Source of the DNA: Flavobacterium seoulense
Lineage (GTDB): Bacteria > Bacteroidota > Bacteroidia > Flavobacteriales > Flavobacteriaceae
Length of the DNA stretch: 35,031 bases
NCBI RefSeq assembly: GCF_000695795.1
Contig: NZ_JNCA01000005.1
Coordinates: forward strand, 1 to 35,031
Direction of reading: 5' to 3'
In this document: positions 1-8,324 of the stretch, one piece after another
Numbering within the stretch: position 1 is the first letter of the stretch
Layout of the letters: each line of letters opens with the position of its first letter
The notes under the pieces: generated by a model
Database searches by the model: none
Told to the model about the DNA's origin: nothing
Seen by the model: only the letters and a program-made list of their open reading frames with translations
Program-made: the position numbers and the translations under genes

Positions 1-16
1 TGCTTTTTAGCACAGT

Positions 17-78
17 TCATTTCGACGAAGGAATTGATTGCTGAGCTATTAAATGAGATCCCTCCTTCGTCGGGATGA
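17..78. repeat. REP-like intergenic hairpin
   Basis: Bases 17-32 pair with 63-78 in a 16-base stem; the core CGACGAAGGA (23-32) and TCCTTCGTCG (63-72) is perfect and the remaining positions include two G-U pairs. The loop is about 30 bases. It is much richer in G and C than its surroundings. From memory, flavobacterial genomes carry dispersed intergenic elements of the form CCTTCGTCGGGATGAC, so I read this as one copy of such a family. There is no second copy in the window. It could also serve as a terminator for a gene to the left, although no T-run follows the stem. Confidence 0.55.
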
Positions 79-117
79 CAAACTAAACCATAATTTAATC
101 TGTAACCTTAGGCAAAA

Positions 118-534
118 ATGCAAAACTTACCCAAAAACAAAAAAATAATTCTCTTTGATGGCGTTTGTAATTTGTGCAATTCGGCGGTGCAGTTTATTAT
201 TGAAAGAGATAAAAAAGATGTTTTTCGGTTTGTGGCTTTGCAATCTGATTTAGGGAAAGAAATTTGCAATTATATAGGTATAGATAATACGAAAACCGAT
301 AGTATTATTTTATACGAACCAGGAATTGCATACTATTACAAATCAGAGGCGGCATTAAAAATTGCTTCACAATTGGGTGGATTTTATGGTTTTATGGCTG
401 GTATTAATTTTTTACCTAAAAAAATCAACGATATTATTTACGATTACATTGCTAAAAACCGTTATAAATGGTACGGCAAAAAAGAACATTGCATGATTCC
501 TACTCCTGAATTGAAAGCGAAGTTTTTAGTTTAG
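118..534 (+). CDS. DCC-family thiol-disulfide oxidoreductase (DUF393)
   Basis: A 138-residue protein of the DUF393/DCC family, named for the motif seen here as DGVCNLC at residues 14-20, where an Asp and two Cys in CxxC spacing sit at the end of the first beta strand. The motif resembles the thioredoxin-fold active site, so a thiol-disulfide exchange role is usual, but the physiological substrate of the family is not known. The later segment with FLPKKINDIIYDYIAKNRYKW is also typical of the family, as is the length. No signal peptide is visible, so it is probably cytoplasmic. It is a single-gene unit convergent with the proline dehydrogenase gene. The ATG at 118 directly precedes the conserved domain and no better start is seen. 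Confidence 0.88.
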   Translation: MQNLPKNKKIILFDGVCNLCNSAVQFIIERDKKDVFRFVALQSDLGKEICNYIGIDNTKTDSIILYEPGIAYYYKSEAALKIASQLGGFYGFMAGINFLPKKINDIIYDYIAKNRYKWYGKKEHCMIPTPELKAKFLV

Positions 535-552
535 CTTAAATTGCTTATTAAA

Positions 553-585
553 CATAAAGATCACAAAGAAATATTATTCTTTATG
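553..585. terminator. Weak hairpin between convergent genes
   Basis: CATAAAG (553-559) can pair with CTTTATG (579-585) around a 19-base loop, with A/T-rich flanks on both sides. It lies between the stop of the DCC gene and the stop of the minus-strand proline dehydrogenase gene, so it could act in both directions. The stem is short and A/T-rich, hence low confidence. Confidence 0.35.
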
Positions 586-614
586 GTTAAAAATTTTTAG
601 AAAATAAAAGAAAA

Positions 615-1790
615 TTATAGTTTATCCTTTTTCCTACGCTGGCGTTCTTTAATAATCATTTCCAGTTCGCGGCTTGTTTGTCCTATAACTGCGGTGTTTT
701 CCTGAGCACGACGAATTAGATAAGGAACCACTTCTTTAACCGGACCAAAAGGAACATATTTAGCAACATTATAATTATGTTCAGCCAGATTAAAACTCAT
801 GGCATCGCTCATTCCGTAAAGTTGCCCAAACCAAATTCGGGAATCATTTGTTAAGATATTTTTTTGCTGCAGTAATTCCATTAAATAATATGCACTTGCT
901 TCGTTATGTGTTCCTGCAAAAAGCGAAAAAACATCTAAATTATCGGTAATATATTGTAAAGCTGAATCGAAATTTTCATCTGTTTTCTGTTTGCTGGAAC
1001 AAATTGGCGATTGATAATTATTCTCTTCGGCTCGCTCGTTTTCTTTTTCCATATAAGCGCCACGAACTAATTTTATTCCGATGTGAAAGCCCTCATTTTT
1101 TGCTGTTTGGTGTATCTCTTTCAAATAATCCATTCGATCCCAGCGATACATTTGCAAAGTATTATAAACTATCGCCTTTTCTTTATTGTATTGACGCATC
1201 ATTTTAAGAATCAAACCATCGGCTGTCGTTTGTAGCCAGCTTTCTTCGGCATCAATTAAAATAGCTAATTTTTTTTGATGTGCAGTTTGGCAAACTTTTT
1301 CAAAACGAGCAATTACATTCGACCATTCTTTTTGTTCTTGCTGATTTAAAATCTCACCTTTTCCTATTTTTTCATACAAAGCAACTCGGCCAAAACTTGA
1401 TGGTTTAAAAACGGCGAAAGGAATTGCAGGACGTTCTTTGGCAAAATCAATAATTTTTAAGGTTTTTTGGAGTGCATTTTTAAATTCAGTTTCAGTTGCT
1501 TTTCCTTCCACTGCATAATCCAGAACAGTAGAAACTCCTTTAGTAGCTAGATTATCAACTACTTTCAGACTATCTTCTTTGTTAATTCCGCCACAAAAAT
1601 GATTAAAAATGGTTTTCTTAATTATGTTTTCAATTGGTAAATGAAGTTGTAATGCCAGCTCAATCATTCGTGTACCAATTTTTACCAATAACTTATAATT
1701 CATCATTTTAAAAAGAAAATAAGATGCATTCAACTGACTATTACTTTTTAAAGCAAAAGCGATTTGGGTGTTATCGAATATCTTTTTCAT
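615..1790 (-). CDS. Proline dehydrogenase (monofunctional)
   Basis: A 391-residue FAD-dependent proline dehydrogenase, oxidising proline to 1-pyrroline-5-carboxylate as the first step of proline catabolism. The PRODH (beta/alpha)8 barrel fills most of the protein. Diagnostic pieces are GIKLVRGAYMEKE in the middle, AGTHNE, and the C-terminal stretch KYVPFGPVKEVVPYLIRRA with the two arginines that hold the substrate carboxylate. There is no aldehyde dehydrogenase domain, so this is the stand-alone form rather than bifunctional PutA; the second enzyme must be elsewhere. The length and the insertion around residues 150-200 fit the Bacteroidota form. It has its own promoter (1809-1816) in the short region shared with aroB, which is divergent. 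Confidence 0.93.
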   Translation of the reverse strand: MKKIFDNTQIAFALKSNSQLNASYFLFKMMNYKLLVKIGTRMIELALQLHLPIENIIKKTIFNHFCGGINKEDSLKVVDNLATKGVSTVLDYAVEGKATETEFKNALQKTLKIIDFAKERPAIPFAVFKPSSFGRVALYEKIGKGEILNQQEQKEWSNVIARFEKVCQTAHQKKLAILIDAEESWLQTTADGLILKMMRQYNKEKAIVYNTLQMYRWDRMDYLKEIHQTAKNEGFHIGIKLVRGAYMEKENERAEENNYQSPICSSKQKTDENFDSALQYITDNLDVFSLFAGTHNEASAYYLMELLQQKNILTNDSRIWFGQLYGMSDAMSFNLAEHNYNVAKYVPFGPVKEVVPYLIRRAQENTAVIGQTSRELEMIIKERQRRKKDKL

Positions 1791-1808
1791 TTTTTTTGTT
1801 ATTTAAAA

Positions 1809-1816
1809 CAAATATA
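1809..1816 (-). promoter_or_regulatory. -7 promoter element TATATTTG for proline dehydrogenase
   Basis: Read on the minus strand the sequence is TATATTTG, an exact match to the Bacteroidota sigma-ABfr -7 consensus TAnnTTTG. It lies 18 bases before the proline dehydrogenase ATG, giving a leader of roughly 12-14 bases. No TTG -33 element is seen at the usual spacing. Confidence 0.6.
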
Positions 1817-1882
1817 GCCAGAGTTATTAATATTAATTACTAGAAATTACCTTATTTTGCATTTCAAAATTAATAAATACAG

Positions 1883-2950
1883 ATGCAAACAATTCAAGCC
1901 AATAACTACCCAATCTATTTTAACGAAAAAGGATACGAAGCTTTAAATCTTCATCTAACTCAAAATAAATATTCGAACATTTTTATACTTGTAGACAGTA
2001 ATACCAATGAATTTTGTTTATCGAAATTGCTGCCTAACATTGAAACTGATTTAAATGTAGAAATTGTAGAATTTGAAGCTGGTGAGGAAAATAAAAACAT
2101 TGAAACCTGCGTTGAAATATGGAAAGTACTTACTGAGCTTGGCGGAGACAGAAAAAGTTTAGTAATCAATCTTGGTGGTGGTGTTGTGACAGATCTTGGT
2201 GGATTTGTAGCTTCAACTTTCAAACGAGGTGTTGATTTTATTCATATCCCAACAACTTTGCTTTCTATGGTGGATGCTTCAGTAGGCGGAAAAAATGGTG
2301 TTGATTTAGGTAATTTAAAAAACCAAATTGGTGTTATCAATGTTCCTAATATGGTACTTATTGATACGCAATATTTAGAAACGGTTCCTCAAAACGAAAT
2401 GCGTTCCGGTCTTGCTGAAATGTTGAAACACGGTTTGATTTATGATAAAAAATACTGGGAAGAATTTCTAGATATTTCAACTATTAATTTTGATGATCTT
2501 GACGAATTAATCTACAGATCTGTTGAAATTAAAAATGAAATTGTAAAACAAGATCCTACAGAGAAAAACATTCGTAAAGCGTTGAATTTTGGGCACACAT
2601 TAGGTCATGCTATTGAAGGTTATTTTCTGGAAAGTGAAACTAAAACAACCTTACTTCACGGTGAGGCAATTGCTGTAGGAATGATTCTTGAAAGTTATAT
2701 TTCATTGCATAAAGGATTAATTTCTAAAGAAGAATATGCTCAAATTAAAACTGTGTTGAAATCAATTTATGAAGACATCGTTTTTGAAGAAGCAGATATC
2801 GAGCCTATCTTAGAATTACTAATTCACGATAAAAAAAATGAATATGGAAGTATTCAATTTGCATTAATTGAAGGTATCGGAAAGATAAAAATCAACCAAG
2901 CTGTTGAGAATGAATTAATTCTTGAGGCCTTTGAAGATTATAAATCGTAA
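1883..2950 (+). CDS. aroB: 3-dehydroquinate synthase
   Basis: AroB, 355 residues, converts DAHP to 3-dehydroquinate in the second step of the shikimate pathway, using NAD and a divalent metal. The sequence shows the NAD-binding glycine-rich loop (INLGGGVVTDLGGFVAS), the conserved HIPTTLLSMVDASVGGKNGVD region (quoted here in part: PTTLLSMVDASVGGK), and the metal-ligand histidines in NFGHTLGHAIEG and in LHGEAIAVGM. Length and motif order are normal. The ATG at 1883 is followed at once by the N-terminal strand of the fold. The upstream TATTTTG (1853-1859) is one base short of the promoter consensus. It is divergent from proline dehydrogenase and followed by a new promoter, so it is probably transcribed alone. 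Confidence 0.96.
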   Translation: MQTIQANNYPIYFNEKGYEALNLHLTQNKYSNIFILVDSNTNEFCLSKLLPNIETDLNVEIVEFEAGEENKNIETCVEIWKVLTELGGDRKSLVINLGGGVVTDLGGFVASTFKRGVDFIHIPTTLLSMVDASVGGKNGVDLGNLKNQIGVINVPNMVLIDTQYLETVPQNEMRSGLAEMLKHGLIYDKKYWEEFLDISTINFDDLDELIYRSVEIKNEIVKQDPTEKNIRKALNFGHTLGHAIEGYFLESETKTTLLHGEAIAVGMILESYISLHKGLISKEEYAQIKTVLKSIYEDIVFEEADIEPILELLIHDKKNEYGSIQFALIEGIGKIKINQAVENELILEAFEDYKS

Positions 2951-2972
2951 CTGTATTTTTTATAAAAAAGGA

Positions 2973-3004
2973 TTGCATCACTTATATTTTATTATTTACA
3001 TTTG
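2973..3004 (+). promoter_or_regulatory. Promoter before the polyamine genes (TTG-N21-TACATTTG)
   Basis: TTG at 2973-2975 and TACATTTG at 2997-3004 are separated by 21 bases, which matches both elements of the Bacteroidota vegetative promoter and its normal spacing. Initiation would be near 3008-3010, about 235 bases before the arginine decarboxylase ATG and practically at the ATG of a 59-codon ORF. It therefore drives either a long leader for the decarboxylase or a leaderless small gene, or both. Confidence 0.6.
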
Positions 3005-3009
3005 CCGCA

Positions 3010-3189
3010 ATGAAAAAAGATCAAAAACAAAGAAATTACAAGCCAAATCAAAGCCTGAACAATAGTTCTTTTTTAAGAACATTGAAGCGTTTTAGTTTGG
3101 TTATTGGTGGATTTCATTTTGATGTTTTTCAATACTTAAAAATAGAAAACGAAAAATTGCAGATTATATATGCAAATATTAGAGTTTGA
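3010..3189 (+). CDS. Possible small basic protein or leader peptide, 59 aa
   Basis: An ATG ORF of 59 codons beginning MKKDQKQRNYK and ending in NIRV. The first 30 residues are very basic and polar; the rest is mixed with several aromatics. I do not recognise it. It starts five bases after a good -7 promoter element, so its message would be nearly leaderless, and it ends 57 bases before the arginine decarboxylase start. It could be a real small protein, a regulatory leader ORF for the decarboxylase, or chance. Codon use is A/T-rich like the neighbours and gives no strong verdict. Confidence 0.3.
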   Translation: MKKDQKQRNYKPNQSLNNSSFLRTLKRFSLVIGGFHFDVFQYLKIENEKLQIIYANIRV

Positions 3190-3246
3190 ATTATAGCTTA
3201 CCATTGCTAATGTTAATCTATAAAAAATTAAAACTCTAAAATTCTA

Positions 3247-4641
3247 ATGAATACAAAATATTCTGATCTAATCAATCAAACTTATTACTTCCCTCAGGAA
3301 GAGTTTAAACTTAACAAAGACAACCTTTTATTTCACAATATCGATTTGATGAAATTGGTTGAAAAATATGGTACTCCGTTAAAATTTACATACTTACCTC
3401 AAATCTCTAACAATATCAGCAAAGCAAAAAGCTGGTTTCGTAAAGCAATGGAGAAAAATAAATATGAGGGAAAATATTACTATTGCTATTGTACTAAAAG
3501 TTCTCATTTTGAATTTATCATGAATGAAGCTTTCAAGAACAATATTCATGTTGAAACTTCATCGGCATTTGATATTAATATTGTTGAAAATCTATTGAAA
3601 AATGGAAAAATCAACAAAAGTACTTATGTAATTTGTAATGGTTTTAAAAGAGACGAATACATTAGTAATATTGCCCGATTAATTAATAATGGCCATAAAA
3701 ATACTATTCCAATTATTGATAATTACGAAGAGTTAGATTTACTTCAGGCAGAAATTAAAGGAAAATTCAAAATTGGAATCCGAATTGCTGCCGAAGAAGA
3801 ACCTAAATTTGAGTTTTATACTTCAAGATTAGGAATTGGTTATAAAAACATTGTTAATTTCTACAAAAAGCAAATTCAGGAAAATAGTAATCTTGAATTA
3901 AAAATGCTTCACTTTTTCATCAATACCGGAATCAACGATACGGCTTATTACTGGAATGAATTAGTAAAATGTATTAAAGTATATATTGCTCTTAAAAAAG
4001 AGTGTCCTAGTCTTGACGGGTTGAATATTGGTGGTGGTTTCCCTATCAAAAATTCATTAGCTTTTGAATATGATTACCAATACATGATTGACGAAATCAT
4101 CAATCAGATTAAAATTGCCTGCGAAGAAGCCGAAGTTGATGTTCCTAATATTTTTACAGAATTTGGTTCATTTACTGTAGGAGAAAGCGGTGGAGCAATT
4201 TATCAGGTATTATACCAAAAGCAACAAAACGACAGAGAAAAATGGAACATGATTGATTCATCTTTCATTACTACATTGCCTGATACCTGGGCAATTAATA
4301 AGCGTTTTATCATGTTGGCCGTAAACCGCTGGAATGATACTTACGAAAGAGTTCTTTTAGGTGGTTTGACTTGTGATAGTGATGACTATTACAACTCTGA
4401 ACAAAACATGAATGCTATTTATTTACCAAAATATAACAAAGAAAAACCACTTTATATTGGGTTTTTCAATACAGGAGCCTACCAGGAAACCATTGGTGGA
4501 TATGGAGGATTACACCACTGCTTAATACCACAACCTAAGCATATCTTAATTGACAGAGATGAAAATGGTATCTTGGCAACAGAAGTATTTTCGGAGCAAC
4601 AAACCTCTGAAGACGTATTAAAAATATTAGGTTACAAATAA
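3247..4641 (+). CDS. speA: PLP-dependent arginine decarboxylase (alanine-racemase fold)
   Basis: A 464-residue fold-type III PLP decarboxylase, by family most likely biosynthetic arginine decarboxylase making agmatine. Visible features: the PLP-binding lysine in YCYCTKSSHF (K84), the HVETSSAFD segment, the phosphate-binding GGG in LNIGGGFP (262-264), and the catalytic cysteine motif LTCDSDDYY (C376), the equivalent of the Cys in eukaryotic ornithine decarboxylase. It is much shorter than E. coli SpeA (about 660 residues) because it lacks the inserted helical bundle, so it is the compact Bacteroidota type. A diaminopimelate or carboxynorspermidine decarboxylase is the alternative, but the neighbour argues for polyamines. 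The next gene, 106 bases on, is a deoxyhypusine-synthase-like enzyme. The gene symbol follows common usage for this family. Confidence 0.82.
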   Translation: MNTKYSDLINQTYYFPQEEFKLNKDNLLFHNIDLMKLVEKYGTPLKFTYLPQISNNISKAKSWFRKAMEKNKYEGKYYYCYCTKSSHFEFIMNEAFKNNIHVETSSAFDINIVENLLKNGKINKSTYVICNGFKRDEYISNIARLINNGHKNTIPIIDNYEELDLLQAEIKGKFKIGIRIAAEEEPKFEFYTSRLGIGYKNIVNFYKKQIQENSNLELKMLHFFINTGINDTAYYWNELVKCIKVYIALKKECPSLDGLNIGGGFPIKNSLAFEYDYQYMIDEIINQIKIACEEAEVDVPNIFTEFGSFTVGESGGAIYQVLYQKQQNDREKWNMIDSSFITTLPDTWAINKRFIMLAVNRWNDTYERVLLGGLTCDSDDYYNSEQNMNAIYLPKYNKEKPLYIGFFNTGAYQETIGGYGGLHHCLIPQPKHILIDRDENGILATEVFSEQQTSEDVLKILGYK

Positions 4642-4685
4642 GAAATAATTAACAACACACACAATTAGTAAATTTATAATTTGAT

Positions 4686-4693
4686 TATATTTG
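4686..4693 (+). promoter_or_regulatory. -7 promoter element TATATTTG before the DHS-like gene
   Basis: An exact TAnnTTTG match 54 bases before the ATG at 4748, in the 106-base gap after the decarboxylase. No TTG is found at the right distance. It suggests the DHS-like gene and the acidic-protein gene can be transcribed separately from the decarboxylase. Confidence 0.5.
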
Positions 4694-4747
4694 AGACCAT
4701 TTACATTCAAATGCACCTAAATTTACAAAATACTTAAATCCCTTAAA

Positions 4748-5719
4748 ATGAGTAAAGGACCGATCAGTCAGTTTATTGAAAAGCACTATTTACATTTCAA
4801 TTCTGCATCTTTAGTCGATGCCGCAAAAGCTTATGAACAACAATTAGCTAATGGAGCTAAAATGATGGTAAGTATGGCTGGAGCAATGAGTACAGCAGAA
4901 ATTGGAAAAATATTTGCTGAAATTATTCGCCAAGATAAAGTTCAAATTATTTCTTGTACAGGAGCAAACCTTGAAGAAGATATCATGAATTTAGTAGCTC
5001 ATTCTCACTATGAGAGAGTTCCTAACTATCGTGATTTAACTCCTGAAGACGAATGGGCTTTGTTAGAAAGAGGATTAAATCGTGTAACTGATACTTGTAT
5101 TCCTGAGCACGAAGCTTTCCGTAGACTGCAAAAACACATTTACAAAATCTGGAAAGATGCTGATGATAAAGGAGAGCGTTATTTTCCTCATGAATTCATG
5201 TACAAAATGTTACTTTCGGGAGTATTAGAAGAATATTACGAAATTGACTTAAAAGACAGCTGGATGTATGCTGCTGCTGAGAAAAATTTACCTATTATTG
5301 TTCCAGGATGGGAAGATAGCACTATGGGGAATATTTTTGCTTCCTATGTAATTAAAGGAGATTTAAAAGCATCAACAATGAAGTCTGGTATTGAATACAT
5401 GACTTTCTTAGCTGATTGGTATCCAAAAAACAGTGAAAATGGTATTGGATTTTTCCAAATTGGTGGAGGTATCGCAGGAGACTTCCCTATTTGTGTAGTT
5501 CCAATGTTGTATCAGGATATGGAAATGCATAATATTCCATTCTGGAGTTATTTTTGCCAAATTTCAGATTCTACAACTAGTTATGGTTCGTATTCCGGAG
5601 CAGTTCCAAATGAGAAAATCACTTGGGGTAAACTAGATATTACAACACCTAAATTTATCATTGAATCTGATGCTACAATTGTAGCACCATTAATTTTTGC
5701 TTATTTATTAGATTTATAA
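4748..5719 (+). CDS. Deoxyhypusine synthase-like protein (probable homospermidine synthase)
   Basis: A 323-residue member of the deoxyhypusine synthase family, NAD-dependent enzymes that transfer an aminobutyl group. The NAD-binding stretch CTGANLEEDIMN, the glycine-rich FFQIGGGIAGDFPI, and the reactive-lysine motif TWGKL (K295, equivalent to the enamine-forming lysine of the eukaryotic enzyme) are all present, so it should be catalytically competent. Bacteria have no eIF5A to modify. In several lineages DHS-like enzymes act on putrescine to give homospermidine, which I recall as the main polyamine of Flavobacterium; that is my preferred function, by inference. It follows the arginine decarboxylase and lies 10 bases before the acidic-protein gene. 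Whether the substrate here is putrescine, agmatine or spermidine cannot be read from sequence. Confidence 0.82.
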   Translation: MSKGPISQFIEKHYLHFNSASLVDAAKAYEQQLANGAKMMVSMAGAMSTAEIGKIFAEIIRQDKVQIISCTGANLEEDIMNLVAHSHYERVPNYRDLTPEDEWALLERGLNRVTDTCIPEHEAFRRLQKHIYKIWKDADDKGERYFPHEFMYKMLLSGVLEEYYEIDLKDSWMYAAAEKNLPIIVPGWEDSTMGNIFASYVIKGDLKASTMKSGIEYMTFLADWYPKNSENGIGFFQIGGGIAGDFPICVVPMLYQDMEMHNIPFWSYFCQISDSTTSYGSYSGAVPNEKITWGKLDITTPKFIIESDATIVAPLIFAYLLDL

Positions 5720-5729
5720 TACCATTTTT

Positions 5730-6131
5730 ATGAAAAGAATTATTGTTGAGTACGCTAAACTGACAAATGAAATTTTAAACTTATTAGTTGAGAAATTTCC
5801 TGATGGATATGACGACGAAGATATTATTCGTTTTAAAAATGCTAAAAACGAATTAGTAGAAGCTGTTGAAGTTCGCACTGAAGACACTATCTACTTAGTA
5901 AAAGTAAGTACTAAACTTGCTGACAGAATCGAGAACTTTGACGAAGACGATGATATAGATGACGAAATCGAACCAATCGCTCCAATGAAAGGTTTAGATT
6001 TAGACGATGACATTAATGATGATGACGATGAAGAAGAAGATAATGACAAACCAGAGTTTGATGATGAAGATGATGAGGATAAAGATAAATCTGATTCAGA
6101 TGGTGACGATGACGAAGATGATGAAGATTAA
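5730..6131 (+). CDS. Small protein with long Asp/Glu-rich tail, 133 aa
   Basis: I do not recognise a named family. Residues 1-72 look like a small alpha/beta domain (MKRIIVEYAKLTNEILNLLV at the start, EVRTEDTIYLVKVS in the middle). From about residue 74 to the end it is almost only Asp and Glu with a few Lys, Ser and Asn, surely disordered and very acidic. The layout recalls the delta subunit of Gram-positive RNA polymerase, but I see no sequence relation to it. The gene starts 10 bases after the DHS-like gene and is followed by a strong terminator, so the two are one transcript. Roles could include binding polyamines, basic proteins or nucleic-acid-binding proteins; this is speculation from charge and context. 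Confidence 0.85.
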   Translation: MKRIIVEYAKLTNEILNLLVEKFPDGYDDEDIIRFKNAKNELVEAVEVRTEDTIYLVKVSTKLADRIENFDEDDDIDDEIEPIAPMKGLDLDDDINDDDDEEEDNDKPEFDDEDDEDKDKSDSDGDDDEDDED

Positions 6132-6146
6132 TTCATAACAATACAT

Positions 6147-6178
6147 AAAAAGGAGCTCAAAAAAGAGTTCCTTTTTTT
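6147..6178 (+). terminator. Rho-independent terminator after the polyamine genes
   Basis: GGAGCTC (6152-6158) pairs with GAGTTCC (6165-6171), with one G-U, around a loop of six A. The stem is lengthened by an A-run on the left pairing with the T-run (6172-6178) on the right. It sits 16 bases after the acidic-protein stop and before recQ. Confidence 0.85.
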
Positions 6179-6208
6179 ATACCATAAATACAATCCAGCT
6201 TTCCTAAA

Positions 6209-8320
6209 ATGATTTCTTCAAAAATATTACACACTACACTTAAAGAAAATTTTGGATTCGAAAAATTCAGAAGCAATCAGGAAGAAATTATAAGTACTAT
6301 TTTAAAAGGTAATGATACTTTAGCTATTATGCCTACAGGTGGTGGAAAATCAATTTGTTTTCAATTACCTGCGTTACTTTTACCCGGAATTACTATTGTT
6401 ATTTCGCCGCTTATAGCTTTGATGAAAGATCAGGTCGATAGTTTGAAAGCTAATGGAATTGCGGCTTGTTTTATAAACAGTACGCAAACAGAAGCTGAAC
6501 AGCAACAACATATTGAAAACCTAAAAAGTAACAAAGTTAAACTGGTTTACATAGCTCCCGAAAGTTTGTCTTATCTCGACAATGCTTTTAGTATTCTTAC
6601 TATAAGTCTAATTGCTATTGACGAAGCACATTGTATTTCGTCCTGGGGACATGACTTTAGGCCGGCTTATACTAATTTAGGCTATCTAAAAAACCGCTTC
6701 CCTTCTACTCCAGTTTTAGCTTTAACTGCTACTGCCGATAAAGCTACACGTCAAGATATTAGCAATCAATTAAACTTAAGAAATCCATCCGTTTTTATTG
6801 CTTCTTTTGATCGAAAGAACCTTAGGTTAGAAGTTCGTCCAGCCTTAGACAGAGTTAAACAAATTATTGAATTTATAGAATCAAAACCAAATGATTCAGG
6901 CATTATTTATTGCCTTAGCAGAAAAACTACCGAAGAACTTGCTGAAAAATTATCTAAAGCAGGAATCAGTATTAAAGCATACCATGCAGGCTTAGACAGT
7001 GAAATTCGTTCTAAAACTCAGGATGAATTTATCAACGATCAATGTCAGGTGGTTTGCGCAACAGTTGCTTTTGGAATGGGAATTGACAAATCTAATGTTC
7101 GTTGGGTTATTCATTATAATTTACCTAAAAATATCGAAGGATATTATCAGGAAATTGGTCGTGCTGGTCGTGATGGTTTAAATTCAGAAACTATTTTGTT
7201 CGAAAGTTACGGTGATATGATTCAGTTGCAAAAATTTGCTTCTCAGGGACAAAATGCCGAAATTCAATTGGCCAAACTCGAAAGAATGAAACAATATGCC
7301 GATGCACTAAGTTGTCGTCGAAAAATATTGCTTTCGTATTTTGGAGAAATAGTAACCGAAAATTGTAATAATTGTGACATTTGCAATAATCCCCCCGCCT
7401 TCTTTGATGGAACGATTATAGCTCAAAAGGCGCTTTCGGCTATTATTAGACTTAAAGAATCAGAACCGTTGCCAGTTATCGTTGATTTTTTAAGAGGCTC
7501 TAAAAACGCTTATATTTACGAAAAAGAATATCAAAATTTAAAAACTTATGGTGTTGGTATTGAAACATCCTGGCATGACTGGAATCAATATTTGATTCAG
7601 TTAATTAATTTGGGATATTGCGAAATTGCTTTTCATCAGCAAAACAAAATCAAATTAACTCCTTTGGCTAGAAAAGTATTATTCGAAAAAGAAAAAGTAC
7701 AACTCAATACGGTACAAAAAGTAAATCTCGAAAAAACTTCGATTAAAGAAACAAAACCAAAAGTAATTACCAATTCACTTTTTGAAAGTTTACGCAAATT
7801 GCGTTACGAAATTGCCAAAGAAGAAGATGTCCCTGCTTATGTCATTTTTAGTGATGCTACTTTACGCCAAATGGAAATTAACCGTCCTATGAGCGAGGAA
7901 GAATTAATAATAATTGACGGTGTTGGAAAAGCCAAATTAGAAAAATACGGTGATGCATTCATCAAAACCATTATTGCTTTTCAAAAGGATAAAAAAACAA
8001 AAACCAAAAAAGAATCCAGTACTTACAAAGAAACTTTATCTTTATACGAGCAAGGCTTCACTGTTGATGAAATTGCTGCGAAAAGAAAATTAGGCACCGG
8101 AACTATCATGTCGCATTTAGCAAAACTCTATTCAGATGGAGCTTCAATTGATTTGTGCCAATTTGTTTCAAAAGAAGAAGTTAAACTAATTAAAGAAGCT
8201 TCTGAAGAATTAGAAAAACCTACTGCACTAAAACCTTATTTTGATTATTTTGAAGAAAAAATAGCATACGAAAAAATCAGGCTGGCTTTAGCCATTATCG
8301 AAAAAGAAGACAACAACTAA
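6209..8320 (+). CDS. recQ: ATP-dependent DNA helicase RecQ
   Basis: A 703-residue RecQ helicase (3'-5', superfamily 2), acting in recombination and fork repair. Domains in order: the helicase core with Walker A TGGGKS (43-48) and Walker B DEAH (138-141); the C-terminal RecA lobe with QEIGRAGRDG; the RecQ zinc module with cysteines spread over CRRKILLSYF and ENCNNCDICNN; a winged-helix RQC domain; and an HRDC domain (FSDATLRQMEINRPMSEEE, then the DGVGKAKLEKYG hairpin). Beyond HRDC is a further helix-turn-helix region (LYEQGFTVDEIAAKRKLG), usual in Bacteroidota RecQ and absent from the shorter E. coli enzyme (about 610 residues). The glycosylase gene follows after four bases, giving a repair operon. 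Confidence 0.96.
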   Translation: MISSKILHTTLKENFGFEKFRSNQEEIISTILKGNDTLAIMPTGGGKSICFQLPALLLPGITIVISPLIALMKDQVDSLKANGIAACFINSTQTEAEQQQHIENLKSNKVKLVYIAPESLSYLDNAFSILTISLIAIDEAHCISSWGHDFRPAYTNLGYLKNRFPSTPVLALTATADKATRQDISNQLNLRNPSVFIASFDRKNLRLEVRPALDRVKQIIEFIESKPNDSGIIYCLSRKTTEELAEKLSKAGISIKAYHAGLDSEIRSKTQDEFINDQCQVVCATVAFGMGIDKSNVRWVIHYNLPKNIEGYYQEIGRAGRDGLNSETILFESYGDMIQLQKFASQGQNAEIQLAKLERMKQYADALSCRRKILLSYFGEIVTENCNNCDICNNPPAFFDGTIIAQKALSAIIRLKESEPLPVIVDFLRGSKNAYIYEKEYQNLKTYGVGIETSWHDWNQYLIQLINLGYCEIAFHQQNKIKLTPLARKVLFEKEKVQLNTVQKVNLEKTSIKETKPKVITNSLFESLRKLRYEIAKEEDVPAYVIFSDATLRQMEINRPMSEEELIIIDGVGKAKLEKYGDAFIKTIIAFQKDKKTKTKKESSTYKETLSLYEQGFTVDEIAAKRKLGTGTIMSHLAKLYSDGASIDLCQFVSKEEVKLIKEASEELEKPTALKPYFDYFEEKIAYEKIRLALAIIEKEDNN

Positions 8321-8324
8321 AATT

